Origin: Syntrophomonadaceae bacterium
GTDB lineage: Bacteria; Bacillota; Dethiobacteria; DTU022
Reading direction: 5' to 3'
Length of the DNA stretch: 16,741 nucleotides
NCBI GenBank assembly: GCA_007136055.1
Contig: SLHT01000107.1
Location: 1 to 16,741, forward strand
This document shows, one piece after another, positions 1 through 6,700 of this stretch. The notes under the pieces are model-generated. The model worked only from the letters and a program-made list of their open reading frames with translations. It was not told the origin of the DNA and made no database searches. The position numbers and the translations under genes were made by a program. The number at the start of each line of letters is the position of its first letter. The stretch's first letter is position 1.

Positions 1-39
1 CCTTTTAGTGAATATTAAACACAGATTATTTTATTGATC

Positions 40-68
40 TTGACATTACTTCCTGAGTTTAATTAAAT
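40..68 (+). promoter_or_regulatory. candidate promoter for the UPF0173 hydrolase gene
   Basis: A perfect -35 hexamer TTGACA (40-45) is followed after 17 nt by TTAAAT (63-68), which matches the -10 consensus at only four of six positions. The surrounding leader (1-215) is AT-rich. It also holds a 12-nt palindrome AGCTTATAAGCT (101-112) and a direct repeat AGCAGTAT (167-174 and 177-184). The distance to the start codon leaves a leader of about 140 nt. This is a consensus match only; nothing shows use. Confidence 0.35.
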
Positions 69-215
69 TAATTTGTGAGCTTATCATATTTTAGCTTAAT
101 AGCTTATAAGCTGGTTAAACGTCAATTAAACGAACTGTAATAACTGATCTATTTATATATATCAAAGCAGTATTTAGCAGTATGTAGATCCAAATATTTG
201 ATGGGAGGATAGAAA

Positions 216-887
216 ATGACTGAGATTACTTTTTTAGGACATGCCGGTTTTTTGTTGAAAGATGAAGGTAAGGAGGCGCTTCTTTTTGATCCGTTTATCA
301 GTGATAATCCCCTGGCGCCGGTAAAGCTGGAAGAGGTAAAAGCGGATTATGTTCTGGTCACCCACGGTCATTTTGACCACCTTGGTGATGCTTACGAGAT
401 TGCCAAAAACAATGATGCAACTATTATATCCACGGCGGAAATTGCGGTTCAGGCCGGGGAAAAGGGGTTAACTGCCCATGCCCAGCATCTCGGTGGGAGG
501 CACAAGTTTCCCTTTGGTTCTGTCAAGCTGACCCTTGCTTTTCACGGTGCGGGAATTCCCGGGGGGCATGCCTGCGGTTTTGTGGTTGATTATTACGGAA
601 AGAACATTTACTTTGCCGGTGATACGGCTCTATTTGGCGACATGAAGTTAATTGGAGAGTTGGACCCTCTTGATCTTGCCCTGCTCCCTATAGGCGATAA
701 TTTCACTATGGGTATTGACGATGCAGTTGTCGCCGCATCTTTTCTGAAGGCAAAGGTGGTTATTCCCTACCACTATAACACCTGGCCGTTAATTGAGGCC
801 GATCCCGAGGAATTTAAGCAAAAAGTTGAGGAAAAGACAGAGGGCCGCTGCGAAATTGTCAAGCCCGGCAACAGCTTCAGTTTTTAG
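216..887 (+). CDS. UPF0173 metal-dependent hydrolase (metallo-beta-lactamase fold, YtkL-like)
   Basis: This 223-residue protein has the full length of the UPF0173 family (about 225 residues), a cytoplasmic branch of the metallo-beta-lactamase superfamily whose substrate is unknown. The metal-binding HxHxDH motif is seen as THGHFDHLG, with H50, H52, D54 and H55. Further candidate ligands are D136 in the FAGDTALFGDM segment and H186 in PYHYNTWP. The N-terminal strand ITFLGHAGFLL is typical of the family. No signal peptide or membrane segment is seen. The start ATG is preceded by GGGAGGA at suitable spacing. The gene stands alone on its strand and converges with the deiminase-fold gene, so context gives no hint of its substrate. 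Family assignment is firm; the reaction is not known. Confidence 0.9.
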   Translation: MTEITFLGHAGFLLKDEGKEALLFDPFISDNPLAPVKLEEVKADYVLVTHGHFDHLGDAYEIAKNNDATIISTAEIAVQAGEKGLTAHAQHLGGRHKFPFGSVKLTLAFHGAGIPGGHACGFVVDYYGKNIYFAGDTALFGDMKLIGELDPLDLALLPIGDNFTMGIDDAVVAASFLKAKVVIPYHYNTWPLIEADPEEFKQKVEEKTEGRCEIVKPGNSFSF

Positions 888-900
888 TGTTTTATATTCC

Positions 901-919
901 GAGGGGGCTTGAGCCCTCT
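901..919. terminator. weak hairpin after the UPF0173 gene
   Basis: The sequence GAGGGGGCTTGAGCCCTC can fold into a short GC-rich stem (GAGGG pairing with CCCTC) 14 nt after the stop codon. No T-run follows on the plus strand, so it is at best a weak terminator. It lies between two convergent genes, where a terminator is expected. Confidence 0.3.
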
Positions 920-1080
920 AACCCGGACAAGCCGGTGCTATGAAAGTGGGATTTCGTAATGGCCCCATATATGCTCTGCGTAGATCGGCGTTTCCGGGAT
1001 CGCTTAAAAAAGTCTTGGCAAATTTGCGCAGCAGTTTAGAGTTAAGAAACTAAAGGTACAAGAAAAATACTGCCGGTAAT

Positions 1081-1959
1081 TTATTTTCTCAACAGCGGCC
1101 TGGTCAAACAGGTCGGGCCGCCCCCGCCCTTAATTGAAACATCCAGCCCATGGTACTCATATACTGTTGCCCCTTCACTTTCGAGAGCTCTTTTTGTGCG
1201 CGGGCTTCCGGCAATCATTACGCAGTTACGGGGCTCTAAGGTTAAAACGTTACAGGCAAAGTTGTCGTATTCTTCATCGGGCACTTCGATAAAAGAGATT
1301 CCCTTATCAATAAGCAGGTTGCGAAAAGGCACGGACATCAGGCGAGAGTAAACCACCGCCAGGTTGCGGTCGACAGGACTGATCATGGACATCAGGTGCA
1401 GGCATTCTTCGGGGCCGTTCCAGTGGGGCAGCGGTACTTCCACAATCTCTTCAACTAGACCTTTAGTCAACTCCCGCAGCTGTCTTACCCCTTCTCTATT
1501 AGTGCGGTAACCGAGGCCTGCTGCTGCTGTGCCATCATCAAACCAGACCACGTCGCCGCCCTCAAGCTTTCCCGGCGCCTTGATTTCGCCAAGGACAGGC
1601 ATACCTAATTCTTCCAGGTATTTGCCGGCTAAAGAGGGTTCATTTTCCCTTTCTTCTTTACCCATCCTGCAGAGTACAGTTCCTTTTTCTGTTATAATGA
1701 CCGGGTCATGGGTGTAAATTGAATCGAGGCTGGTATTATCATCTTCTGGGAGGTAATAAACATCAGGAACATGTGCTTCAATTATCGAGGCAAACTGGTT
1801 GTATTCCTGGAGTACTTTTTGGAAATCCGGTTTTTCAGGGTAGTTAAGCTTTTGCCACTGCATATTGACATTATCCTGGCCGAGCCAGGCTTTAGCCGGG
1901 CTTTTCATCAGCACCGACTCTATCTTTCCGGTTTCAGAGAGACCGTTAAACTTAATCAT
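1081..1959 (-). CDS. arginine deiminase / dimethylarginine dimethylaminohydrolase-fold enzyme
   Basis: The protein belongs to the guanidino-group-modifying superfamily (arginine deiminases, DDAH, amidinotransferases), which attacks a guanidinium carbon with a cysteine. With the start chosen here it has 292 residues. Visible landmarks are D85 in YTHDPVII, LEGGDVVWFD with the conserved EGGD (133-136), a His (H188) in GPEECLHLMSM, and a C-terminal glycine-rich loop GGGGPTCLTRP carrying the expected nucleophile C284. On the minus strand an upstream ATG (1971) exists, but GGAGGGG lies between it and the ATG at 1959, at ideal spacing for the latter, so 1959 is preferred. No arginine-pathway genes (ornithine transcarbamylase, carbamate kinase) are adjacent. 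The substrate could be arginine, methylated arginine or another guanidine; the sequence does not decide. Confidence 0.85.
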   Translation of the reverse strand: MIKFNGLSETGKIESVLMKSPAKAWLGQDNVNMQWQKLNYPEKPDFQKVLQEYNQFASIIEAHVPDVYYLPEDDNTSLDSIYTHDPVIITEKGTVLCRMGKEERENEPSLAGKYLEELGMPVLGEIKAPGKLEGGDVVWFDDGTAAAGLGYRTNREGVRQLRELTKGLVEEIVEVPLPHWNGPEECLHLMSMISPVDRNLAVVYSRLMSVPFRNLLIDKGISFIEVPDEEYDNFACNVLTLEPRNCVMIAGSPRTKRALESEGATVYEYHGLDVSIKGGGGPTCLTRPLLRK

Positions 1960-2044
1960 TTTCCCCTCCATTCAGGTAGTCTTTTTGCTAATTTAATTTT
2001 ATCACAAACATAATTGATCTTGCCATACTTTAAATGGGTGGGGT

Positions 2045-2073
2045 TTGCCCGCTTTCCACAAGTATAGTATCAT
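2045..2073 (+). promoter_or_regulatory. candidate promoter for the moxR-coxE-cooC operon
   Basis: TTGCCC (2045-2050; four of six matches to -35) and TATCAT (2068-2073; five of six to -10) are separated by 17 nt. A start near 2080 would give a leader of about 115 nt that includes the inverted repeat at 2112-2147. On the opposite strand a TACAAT box within the same stretch (around 2074-2079) could serve the divergent deiminase gene, so the two promoters may overlap. Prediction by consensus only. Confidence 0.4.
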
Positions 2074-2111
2074 TGTATACAGGTTAAACGATAATAGTAA
2101 CATTACGATTT

Positions 2112-2147
2112 CTGCCTGAAAACTGCGTAGCTCCACGTGACAGGCAG
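2112..2147 (+). repeat. inverted repeat in the moxR leader
   Basis: CTGCCTG (2112-2118) and CAGGCAG (2141-2147) are perfectly complementary across a 22-nt loop. Within the loop, CGT and ACG can add three more pairs around AGCTCC. It may be an operator or an RNA hairpin in the operon leader. No T-run follows, so it is not a terminator. Confidence 0.35.
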
Positions 2148-2195
2148 GAAAGCATAGTAATGCAGACTAAATACTTATAATTAAGGAAGATTACC

Positions 2196-3110
2196 ATGAC
2201 CACTACACTTTCCGGTTTAAGAAAAAAATTTGAGCAGGTTGGTTATATCTGCGATGAAAGCACCGCTCTGACTGTTTACTTAGCGCTTGATCTTAAAAAA
2301 CCGTTATTAATTGAAGGTGCCCCGGGAGTCGGGAAAACCGAGATGGGTAAAGTTCTGGCTGAAATACTGGAAACGGAACTAATTCGCCTGCAGTGTTACG
2401 AGGGGCTTGATGAAACGAAGGCCCTTTATGAATGGAATTACCAGCGCCAGCTGCTGAGGATTCAGATGAATCGAAACCTGGAAGATGAGCAGATTCGCGA
2501 AGAAGACTTGTTTTCAAGCGATTACCTGTTGGAAAGACCTCTGCTCAAGGCAATTCAGGCTGAAAAACCGGTGGTTCTTTTGATCGATGAAGTAGACAAG
2601 TGTGACCCCGAGTTTGAAGCCTTTTTATTTGAAGTGCTCTCCGATTTCCAGGTTTCAATACCCGAGCTGGGAACGGTTGCGGCCAAAAACATTCCGGTTG
2701 TTGTCCTGACCAGCAACAATGAACGGGAGCTCTCAGATGGCTTAAAGCGAAGGTGCCTTTACCTCTACCTTGATTTTCCCGAAGTAGAAAAAGAAGTCGA
2801 AATTATTAAGGCCAAGGTGCCCGGTATTGGCGATCGCCTGGCCTGGGAAACAGCCCGGGTGGTTGCCCGGCTGCGCAAAAAGCAGGACTTGCGCAAAAAG
2901 CCGTCTATAGCCGAAACCCTGGACTGGGCCAGGGCACTGGTTGCCCTCAATCGCAACCGCCTTGACGGAAAACTGGTTGCCGATACCTTAAACCTGGTTT
3001 TGAAGACCCATGCTGACCAGCAGTACTTTAAGAGGGAAATAGGCCCGGAAGGGGTCGAAAAAATTCTTAAAAATACTGAAGACGGCGGTGACATTTGCCG
3101 GTGTCAATAA
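2196..3110 (+). CDS. MoxR-family AAA+ ATPase
   Basis: This 304-residue cytoplasmic AAA+ ATPase is of the MoxR type. Family members act as chaperones that help assemble or insert metal centres or cofactors into partner enzymes, usually together with a VWA-domain protein encoded next door. Walker A is GAPGVGKT (41-48), Walker B is VVLLIDEVD (126-134), sensor 1 is in LTSNNERELS (171-180), and arginine-finger candidates are R185/R186 in LKRRCLY. The start ATG follows AAGGAAGA at good spacing. The stop codon overlaps the start of the downstream VWA gene, so the two are translationally coupled, as expected for a MoxR/VWA pair. It resembles CoxD, the MoxR protein of Mo-type CO dehydrogenase clusters, but no such dehydrogenase is present in this window. 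Confidence 0.92.
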   Translation: MTTTLSGLRKKFEQVGYICDESTALTVYLALDLKKPLLIEGAPGVGKTEMGKVLAEILETELIRLQCYEGLDETKALYEWNYQRQLLRIQMNRNLEDEQIREEDLFSSDYLLERPLLKAIQAEKPVVLLIDEVDKCDPEFEAFLFEVLSDFQVSIPELGTVAAKNIPVVVLTSNNERELSDGLKRRCLYLYLDFPEVEKEVEIIKAKVPGIGDRLAWETARVVARLRKKQDLRKKPSIAETLDWARALVALNRNRLDGKLVADTLNLVLKTHADQQYFKREIGPEGVEKILKNTEDGGDICRCQ

Positions 3111-4432
3111 AAGATATACTGCCCGAAAGCCGTGAAAGCCGGCTTGAAGAAAATATTGCCACCTTTGTCGACATGCTGCGCCGTGAAGGTCTTCCGCTGG
3201 GGACGACAGAAATGATTGACGCTTTAAAGGCCCTGGGCAGGGTGGACCTTGCCAACCGCAGCGAGTTCAAGGCTGCCCTGCAGACTACCCTGGTTAAGAG
3301 CTACCGGGATCAGGCAATATTCAGCCGCATGTTTGATCATTTTTTTGTTCCTCAAGAAGAGCATCAAAGAAAGTCAGAAACTGCAGCTTCCTACCGGCAG
3401 CAGCTTGAAAATCTAATTAACCAGGCCGATAGTGAACTGCAGTTTAAAGGAGAGTCCCTGCAGCTTTCAGAAAAAGAGCTGCAGCAGTACAGTTCTTTGT
3501 CTCAGCAGCAGCGCGACAGCCTCCAGGATTTTTTGCAAAAGACCGAAACAGGTAAAAACGTCGAATCCCGTTTCCGTCCTCTTCTTGAAACAGTGGTCAA
3601 AAGCCACCTGCGCTACTGCCGCACAAAAAAAAGTAGTGAACAGGAAAGTTTTCATAACGCAGACGGATCCGGGGCGGGCTCTTTCGCAGGCAGCGAAGAT
3701 CAGGGTCTGCGCGAAAAAGATATAGAGGCAATCAGGGCTGCTGATATGCCTGCTGCCGAGCAGCTCCTGCAAAAATTGTCCCGTAAACTGGCTGTTAAAA
3801 TTTTAAGGCGCCGCCGCACCGGCCCCCGTAGCGGCACGCTTGATCTGCGCCGTTCGATGCGGGAGAATATGCGCTTTGGGGGAATAATATTTAAACTGAA
3901 GCACAAGCCGAAGCGTCGTTCAAAGCAGCAGATTCTTTTACTTTGTGATGTTTCCGCCTCGATGAAGCAGTACAGCACTTTCGTGCTCCACTTTTTACTC
4001 GGCCTGCAGGAAGTTGTGCGCAACCTGACATGCTTTAGTTTTTCAGACGATGTTGAAAACCTTACCCCTGGATTAAAGGGCAGGAAAGACTTGCAGCATA
4101 TTTTAGACCGGGTGATCAGGCAAAGCCAAAACTGGGGCGGTGGCACTAACTTAGGCCGGGCTTTAAGTGAGATGGCCCGTAAATATCCTGACCTGATAAA
4201 TGCAAAAACAACCGTAATTGTGGTCAGCGATACAAAAACCGTCTCCCTGGATCGGTCTTTAAAAGAACTTGAAAAATTAAATGAACGCGTCAAGCGTGTA
4301 ATCTGGCTTAACCCGCTGCCTTTAGATCAATGGCCTGATTACCGTTCAGTAAACGCGATCAGCGAAATAGTTGAAATGTGGCCCTGCAGCACTATTGGCC
4401 AGCTTGAAGAAGTTCTCACCGGAAGATTATAG
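3101..4432 (+). CDS. CoxE-like VWA-domain protein
   Basis: This protein of 443 residues has a glutamine- and charge-rich, probably helical N-terminal half and a C-terminal von Willebrand A domain (about 275-420). The metal-ion-dependent adhesion site is intact: DVSAS (283-287), T349 in GGGTNLG, and D377 in VVSDTKT. The C-terminal part, including RVIWLNPLP and a late ISEIVEMWPCSTI, fits the CoxE-type VWA family. These proteins work with a MoxR ATPase as a metal-centre maturation machine. Two starts are possible, TTG at 3095 and GTG at 3101. The GTG is preferred because GGTGA at 3087-3091 lies 9 nt before it but only 3 nt before the TTG. Either way the start overlaps the moxR stop. No signal peptide or membrane segment is seen. 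Confidence 0.88.
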   Translation: MSIKDILPESRESRLEENIATFVDMLRREGLPLGTTEMIDALKALGRVDLANRSEFKAALQTTLVKSYRDQAIFSRMFDHFFVPQEEHQRKSETAASYRQQLENLINQADSELQFKGESLQLSEKELQQYSSLSQQQRDSLQDFLQKTETGKNVESRFRPLLETVVKSHLRYCRTKKSSEQESFHNADGSGAGSFAGSEDQGLREKDIEAIRAADMPAAEQLLQKLSRKLAVKILRRRRTGPRSGTLDLRRSMRENMRFGGIIFKLKHKPKRRSKQQILLLCDVSASMKQYSTFVLHFLLGLQEVVRNLTCFSFSDDVENLTPGLKGRKDLQHILDRVIRQSQNWGGGTNLGRALSEMARKYPDLINAKTTVIVVSDTKTVSLDRSLKELEKLNERVKRVIWLNPLPLDQWPDYRSVNAISEIVEMWPCSTIGQLEEVLTGRL

Positions 4433-4456
4433 AACCAGGACAGGAGGAAAACACTA

Positions 4457-5212
4457 ATGACTAAACGTATTGCCATAGCCGGAAAAGGGGGCACAGGAAA
4501 AACAACCCTTGCAGCCCTTCTAATCCGCTACTTAATCGAAGAAAAAAAAGGGAAAAGCATTTTAGCCGTTGACGCCGATGCCAACGCAAACCTGAACGAA
4601 GCCCTGGGCTTGGAAGTTACCGAGACAATCGGAACCATGCTTGAAGAAACCAAGGATCCTAAAGCTGTCCCTACTGGTATGACCAAGGATGTTTTTATTG
4701 AGTACCGCCTGAGCAGGGCTATGGTTGAAGAGGATGCCTTTGACCTGGTGGTGATGGGCAACCCACAGGGGCCGGGTTGCTACTGTTACCCGAACGACCT
4801 GTTAAAAAATTACCTTGAAAAATTAAGCAAAAACTATGATTATATGGTCATTGATAATGAAGCAGGGCTTGAGCACTTAAGCAGAAGACTGCTGCCAAAC
4901 GTGGACCTGCTCCTGGTAACCAGCGACTCAACTGCTCGTGGTGTCCGGTCTGCCGGTCGGGTTAGGGAAATTGTCAATAACGTGAAGATTGCGGTTTCCA
5001 AAATGGGTCTGATTATTGGCCGCAGCCGTGAAGGCGAGTTAGGCCAACTGGAGCCGGAAATAACAAAAAGCGGTCTTGACCTTTTCGGCGAGGTGCCTAA
5101 TGACCCCATGGTGGCTGAATACGATCTCCAGGGAAAAGCTTTGCTAAAGCTTCCGGATGACTCGAAAGCTGTCAAAGCGACAAAGGAGATTTTTAATTCA
5201 CTAGCCCTGTAA
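4457..5212 (+). CDS. CooC-like nickel-insertion P-loop ATPase
   Basis: This 251-residue SIMIBI-class ATPase resembles CooC/AcsF, the ATP-dependent factors that deliver nickel to the C-cluster of CO dehydrogenase or to acetyl-CoA synthase. The deviant Walker A GKGGTGKTT (10-18) starts right after the first strand. VDADANANLN (38-47) is the switch region, and YMVIDNEAGLEH (129-140) is the family's Walker B-like stretch. The key family mark is the CxC metal motif in GPGCYCYP, with C108 and C110, which in CooC binds Ni/Zn at the dimer interface. AGGAGG (4442-4447) precedes the ATG by 9 nt. It follows the MoxR and CoxE-like genes in the same orientation with a gap of about 24 nt, so the three are probably one operon. 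No CODH or ACS gene is in the window; the target must be encoded elsewhere or be another enzyme. Confidence 0.9.
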   Translation: MTKRIAIAGKGGTGKTTLAALLIRYLIEEKKGKSILAVDADANANLNEALGLEVTETIGTMLEETKDPKAVPTGMTKDVFIEYRLSRAMVEEDAFDLVVMGNPQGPGCYCYPNDLLKNYLEKLSKNYDYMVIDNEAGLEHLSRRLLPNVDLLLVTSDSTARGVRSAGRVREIVNNVKIAVSKMGLIIGRSREGELGQLEPEITKSGLDLFGEVPNDPMVAEYDLQGKALLKLPDDSKAVKATKEIFNSLAL

Positions 5213-5226
5213 AAGAGGTGATAGCA

Positions 5227-5865
5227 GTGCTTTTTGAAGACCGCCGCCAGGCGGGTAAAAAACTGGTCGATAAGCTAAAACCTTACCATGAAAAAGAGCC
5301 GCTTATTCTTGCTGTCCCGCGCGGTGGAGTAACGGTGGCCGAGCCGGTATGGGAAAGCCTCGGCGGAGATCTGGACCTGATTATAACCCGTAAAATTGGC
5401 GCCCCGTACCAGCCGGAACTGGCGATCGGCGCCGTTACAGGTGACGGCTTTGTGATGGTTAATGAAAGTATAGTTTCCCGTTTAAATGTTACAGGCGACT
5501 ATATAGACAAGGCTGTCGAAAAGGAACAAAATGAAATCAGGCGCCGTCTTGAAATCTACCGCGGGAAACGCCCCCTGCCTGTTGTTGATAAGCGCCTGGT
5601 AATCCTGATCGACGATGGAGTGGCTACAGGTTATACTTTAATGGCCGCCCTGCGCAGCCTGCAGGAGAAAAAACCATCTGAGCTTATTTTGGCCGTCCCC
5701 GTGGGGCCTCCTGATACTTTAAACATGCTTGAAAACGAAGTCGATGAGCTTATCTGCCTTGAAGCACCTGCCCACTTTGCTGCTGTCGGCCAGTTTTACC
5801 GTCACTTTGATCAGGTCAGTGATGCGGAAGTAAGCGCAATCCTTAAGAAAGCATGGCAGGACTAA
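5227..5865 (+). CDS. phosphoribosyltransferase-family protein
   Basis: This 212-residue protein has a type I phosphoribosyltransferase fold. The PRPP-binding motif is VILIDDGVATGYT (125-137), and early PRGG and TRKIGAPYQPELAIGA segments are typical of a family often annotated only as 'phosphoribosyltransferase', whose substrate is undefined. An upstream in-frame GTG at 5218 is part of the AGAGGTG ribosome-binding site. The GTG at 5227, 6 nt after that site, gives the natural N-terminus MLFEDRRQAG and is chosen here. The gene starts 14 nt after cooC and so probably shares its operon. Neither the sequence nor the context says which base or nucleotide it handles. Confidence 0.85.
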   Translation: MLFEDRRQAGKKLVDKLKPYHEKEPLILAVPRGGVTVAEPVWESLGGDLDLIITRKIGAPYQPELAIGAVTGDGFVMVNESIVSRLNVTGDYIDKAVEKEQNEIRRRLEIYRGKRPLPVVDKRLVILIDDGVATGYTLMAALRSLQEKKPSELILAVPVGPPDTLNMLENEVDELICLEAPAHFAAVGQFYRHFDQVSDAEVSAILKKAWQD

Positions 5866-5926
5866 AAATGAAAGACCAGGGCGAATTATAAGTATTTTTG
5901 GCAGCTATAGAGAGGAGATATGACAA

Positions 5927-6394
5927 ATGACCGCAGAGCAGCTTGACATAAAAAAAATATTATCAGTGCTGCCGCATCGCTACCCCTTTTTACTGGTGGA
6001 CAAGATCACCGAACTGGTTCCCGGCGAAAAAGCGGCGGGCCTTAAAAATGTAACCATCAACGAACCATTTTTCCAGGGCCATTTCCCGGGGGAGCCGATT
6101 ATGCCCGGAGTGCTGGTAGTTGAAGCGCTGGCCCAGGTTGGTGCAGTAGCCGTGCTCAGTATGCCGGGCAATGAAAACAAGCTGGCCCTTTTTACGGGGA
6201 TTAACAATTTTCGCTTTAAACAAATGGTTAAGCCAGGCGACCAAATGGAACTGGTAATTACCATGACCGGCATGCGCCGCAACCTCGGCAAGGGCAGCGC
6301 TGAGGCGAAGGTTGAAGGGAAAGTCGTCGCCTCCGGTGAACTCTGGTTTGCTGTTGTGGATCGCGAGCGTGAAAAAACAAAAATTGACTTTTAA
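5927..6394 (+). CDS. fabZ: 3-hydroxyacyl-[acyl-carrier-protein] dehydratase FabZ
   Basis: FabZ removes water from 3-hydroxyacyl-ACP in the elongation cycle of type II fatty acid synthesis. The 155-residue hot-dog-fold protein has the usual length. It shows the N-terminal LPHRYPFLLVDK segment, the catalytic histidine H52 in QGHFPGEPIMPG, and the catalytic glutamate E66 in VLVVEALAQ. GAGGAG at 5912-5917 lies 9 nt before the ATG. It lies 61 nt downstream of the phosphoribosyltransferase gene with no terminator seen between them, so it may be read from the same transcript. No other fab genes are nearby, unlike the usual fab cluster. Its last codons contain the -35 element of the next promoter. 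Confidence 0.95.
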   Translation: MTAEQLDIKKILSVLPHRYPFLLVDKITELVPGEKAAGLKNVTINEPFFQGHFPGEPIMPGVLVVEALAQVGAVAVLSMPGNENKLALFTGINNFRFKQMVKPGDQMELVITMTGMRRNLGKGSAEAKVEGKVVASGELWFAVVDREREKTKIDF

Positions 6395-6412
6395 AGCCGT
6401 TTAGAATATAAT
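6384..6412 (+). promoter_or_regulatory. promoter of the SAM riboswitch-metK unit
   Basis: TTGACT (6384-6389) and a perfect TATAAT (6407-6412) are exactly 17 nt apart, an excellent match to a sigma-A promoter. The -35 box lies within the last codons of fabZ. A start near 6419 would place the riboswitch P1 helix about 17 nt into the RNA. Confidence 0.75.
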
Positions 6413-6435
6413 ATCAGTATAATTAAATATAGTTA

Positions 6436-6543
6436 CTCTTATCCAGAGCGGAGGAGGGACAGCCCCGATGAATCCCGGCAACCGGATGATGCGTCACGGT
6501 GCCAATTGCTGCGGGGTGGTTTGCCTTCCCCGGGAGATGAGGG
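6436..6543 (+). ncRNA. SAM-I (S-box) riboswitch
   Basis: The sequence fits the S-box consensus closely. CTCTTATC (6436-6443) pairs with GATGAGGG (6536-6543) to form P1. The conserved core GGAGGGAC...CCCGATGAA..CCCGGCAACC follows, then GGTGCCAATT in the J3/4-P4 region. In this family, bound S-adenosylmethionine stabilises P1, which frees the downstream terminator and stops transcription. Without SAM, the 3' strand of P1 (GATGAGG) can pair with CCTCTT of the terminator stem as an antiterminator. The switch sits in front of metK, the SAM-producing enzyme, so it provides end-product feedback. Confidence 0.97.
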
Positions 6544-6554
6544 GTGCCACGAAG

Positions 6555-6579
6555 GCCTCTTAAAAAGAAGAGGCTTTTT
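6555..6579 (+). terminator. intrinsic terminator of the SAM riboswitch
   Basis: GCCTCTT (6555-6561) and AAGAGGC (6568-6574) form a perfect 7-bp stem with the loop AAAAAG, followed at once by TTTTT (6575-6579). It is the expression platform of the upstream S-box. The stem's left arm can alternatively pair with the 3' strand of P1. Confidence 0.9.
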
Positions 6580-6700
6580 ACGTTTGAGGGAAGTTTCATG
6601 AAAATAAAGCCTCAACCGGCCTCTGTTTAACTCGACAGCAGGATTAAGATATTGGTTTACGGGTAACTATAAATTCTAAATCTTGAAGGAGGAAACATCA

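Noticed and set aside
2176..2181. TATAAT just before moxR as a -10 box
   Set aside because: It has no -35 partner at suitable spacing and would leave a leader of only about 8 nt; the 2045-2073 pair fits better.
3467..4293. Long minus-strand reading frames opposite the CoxE-like gene
   Set aside because: They lie wholly within a well-supported plus-strand gene, have no family motifs and no ribosome-binding site, and are shadows of its codon usage.
5218..5226. GTG at 5218 as start of the phosphoribosyltransferase
   Set aside because: This GTG is part of the AGAGGTG ribosome-binding site; the GTG at 5227 has correct spacing and gives a family-like N-terminus.
6683..6700. TTG at 6683 as start of metK
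   Set aside because: It precedes and overlaps the AAGGAGG ribosome-binding site that serves GTG 6701.
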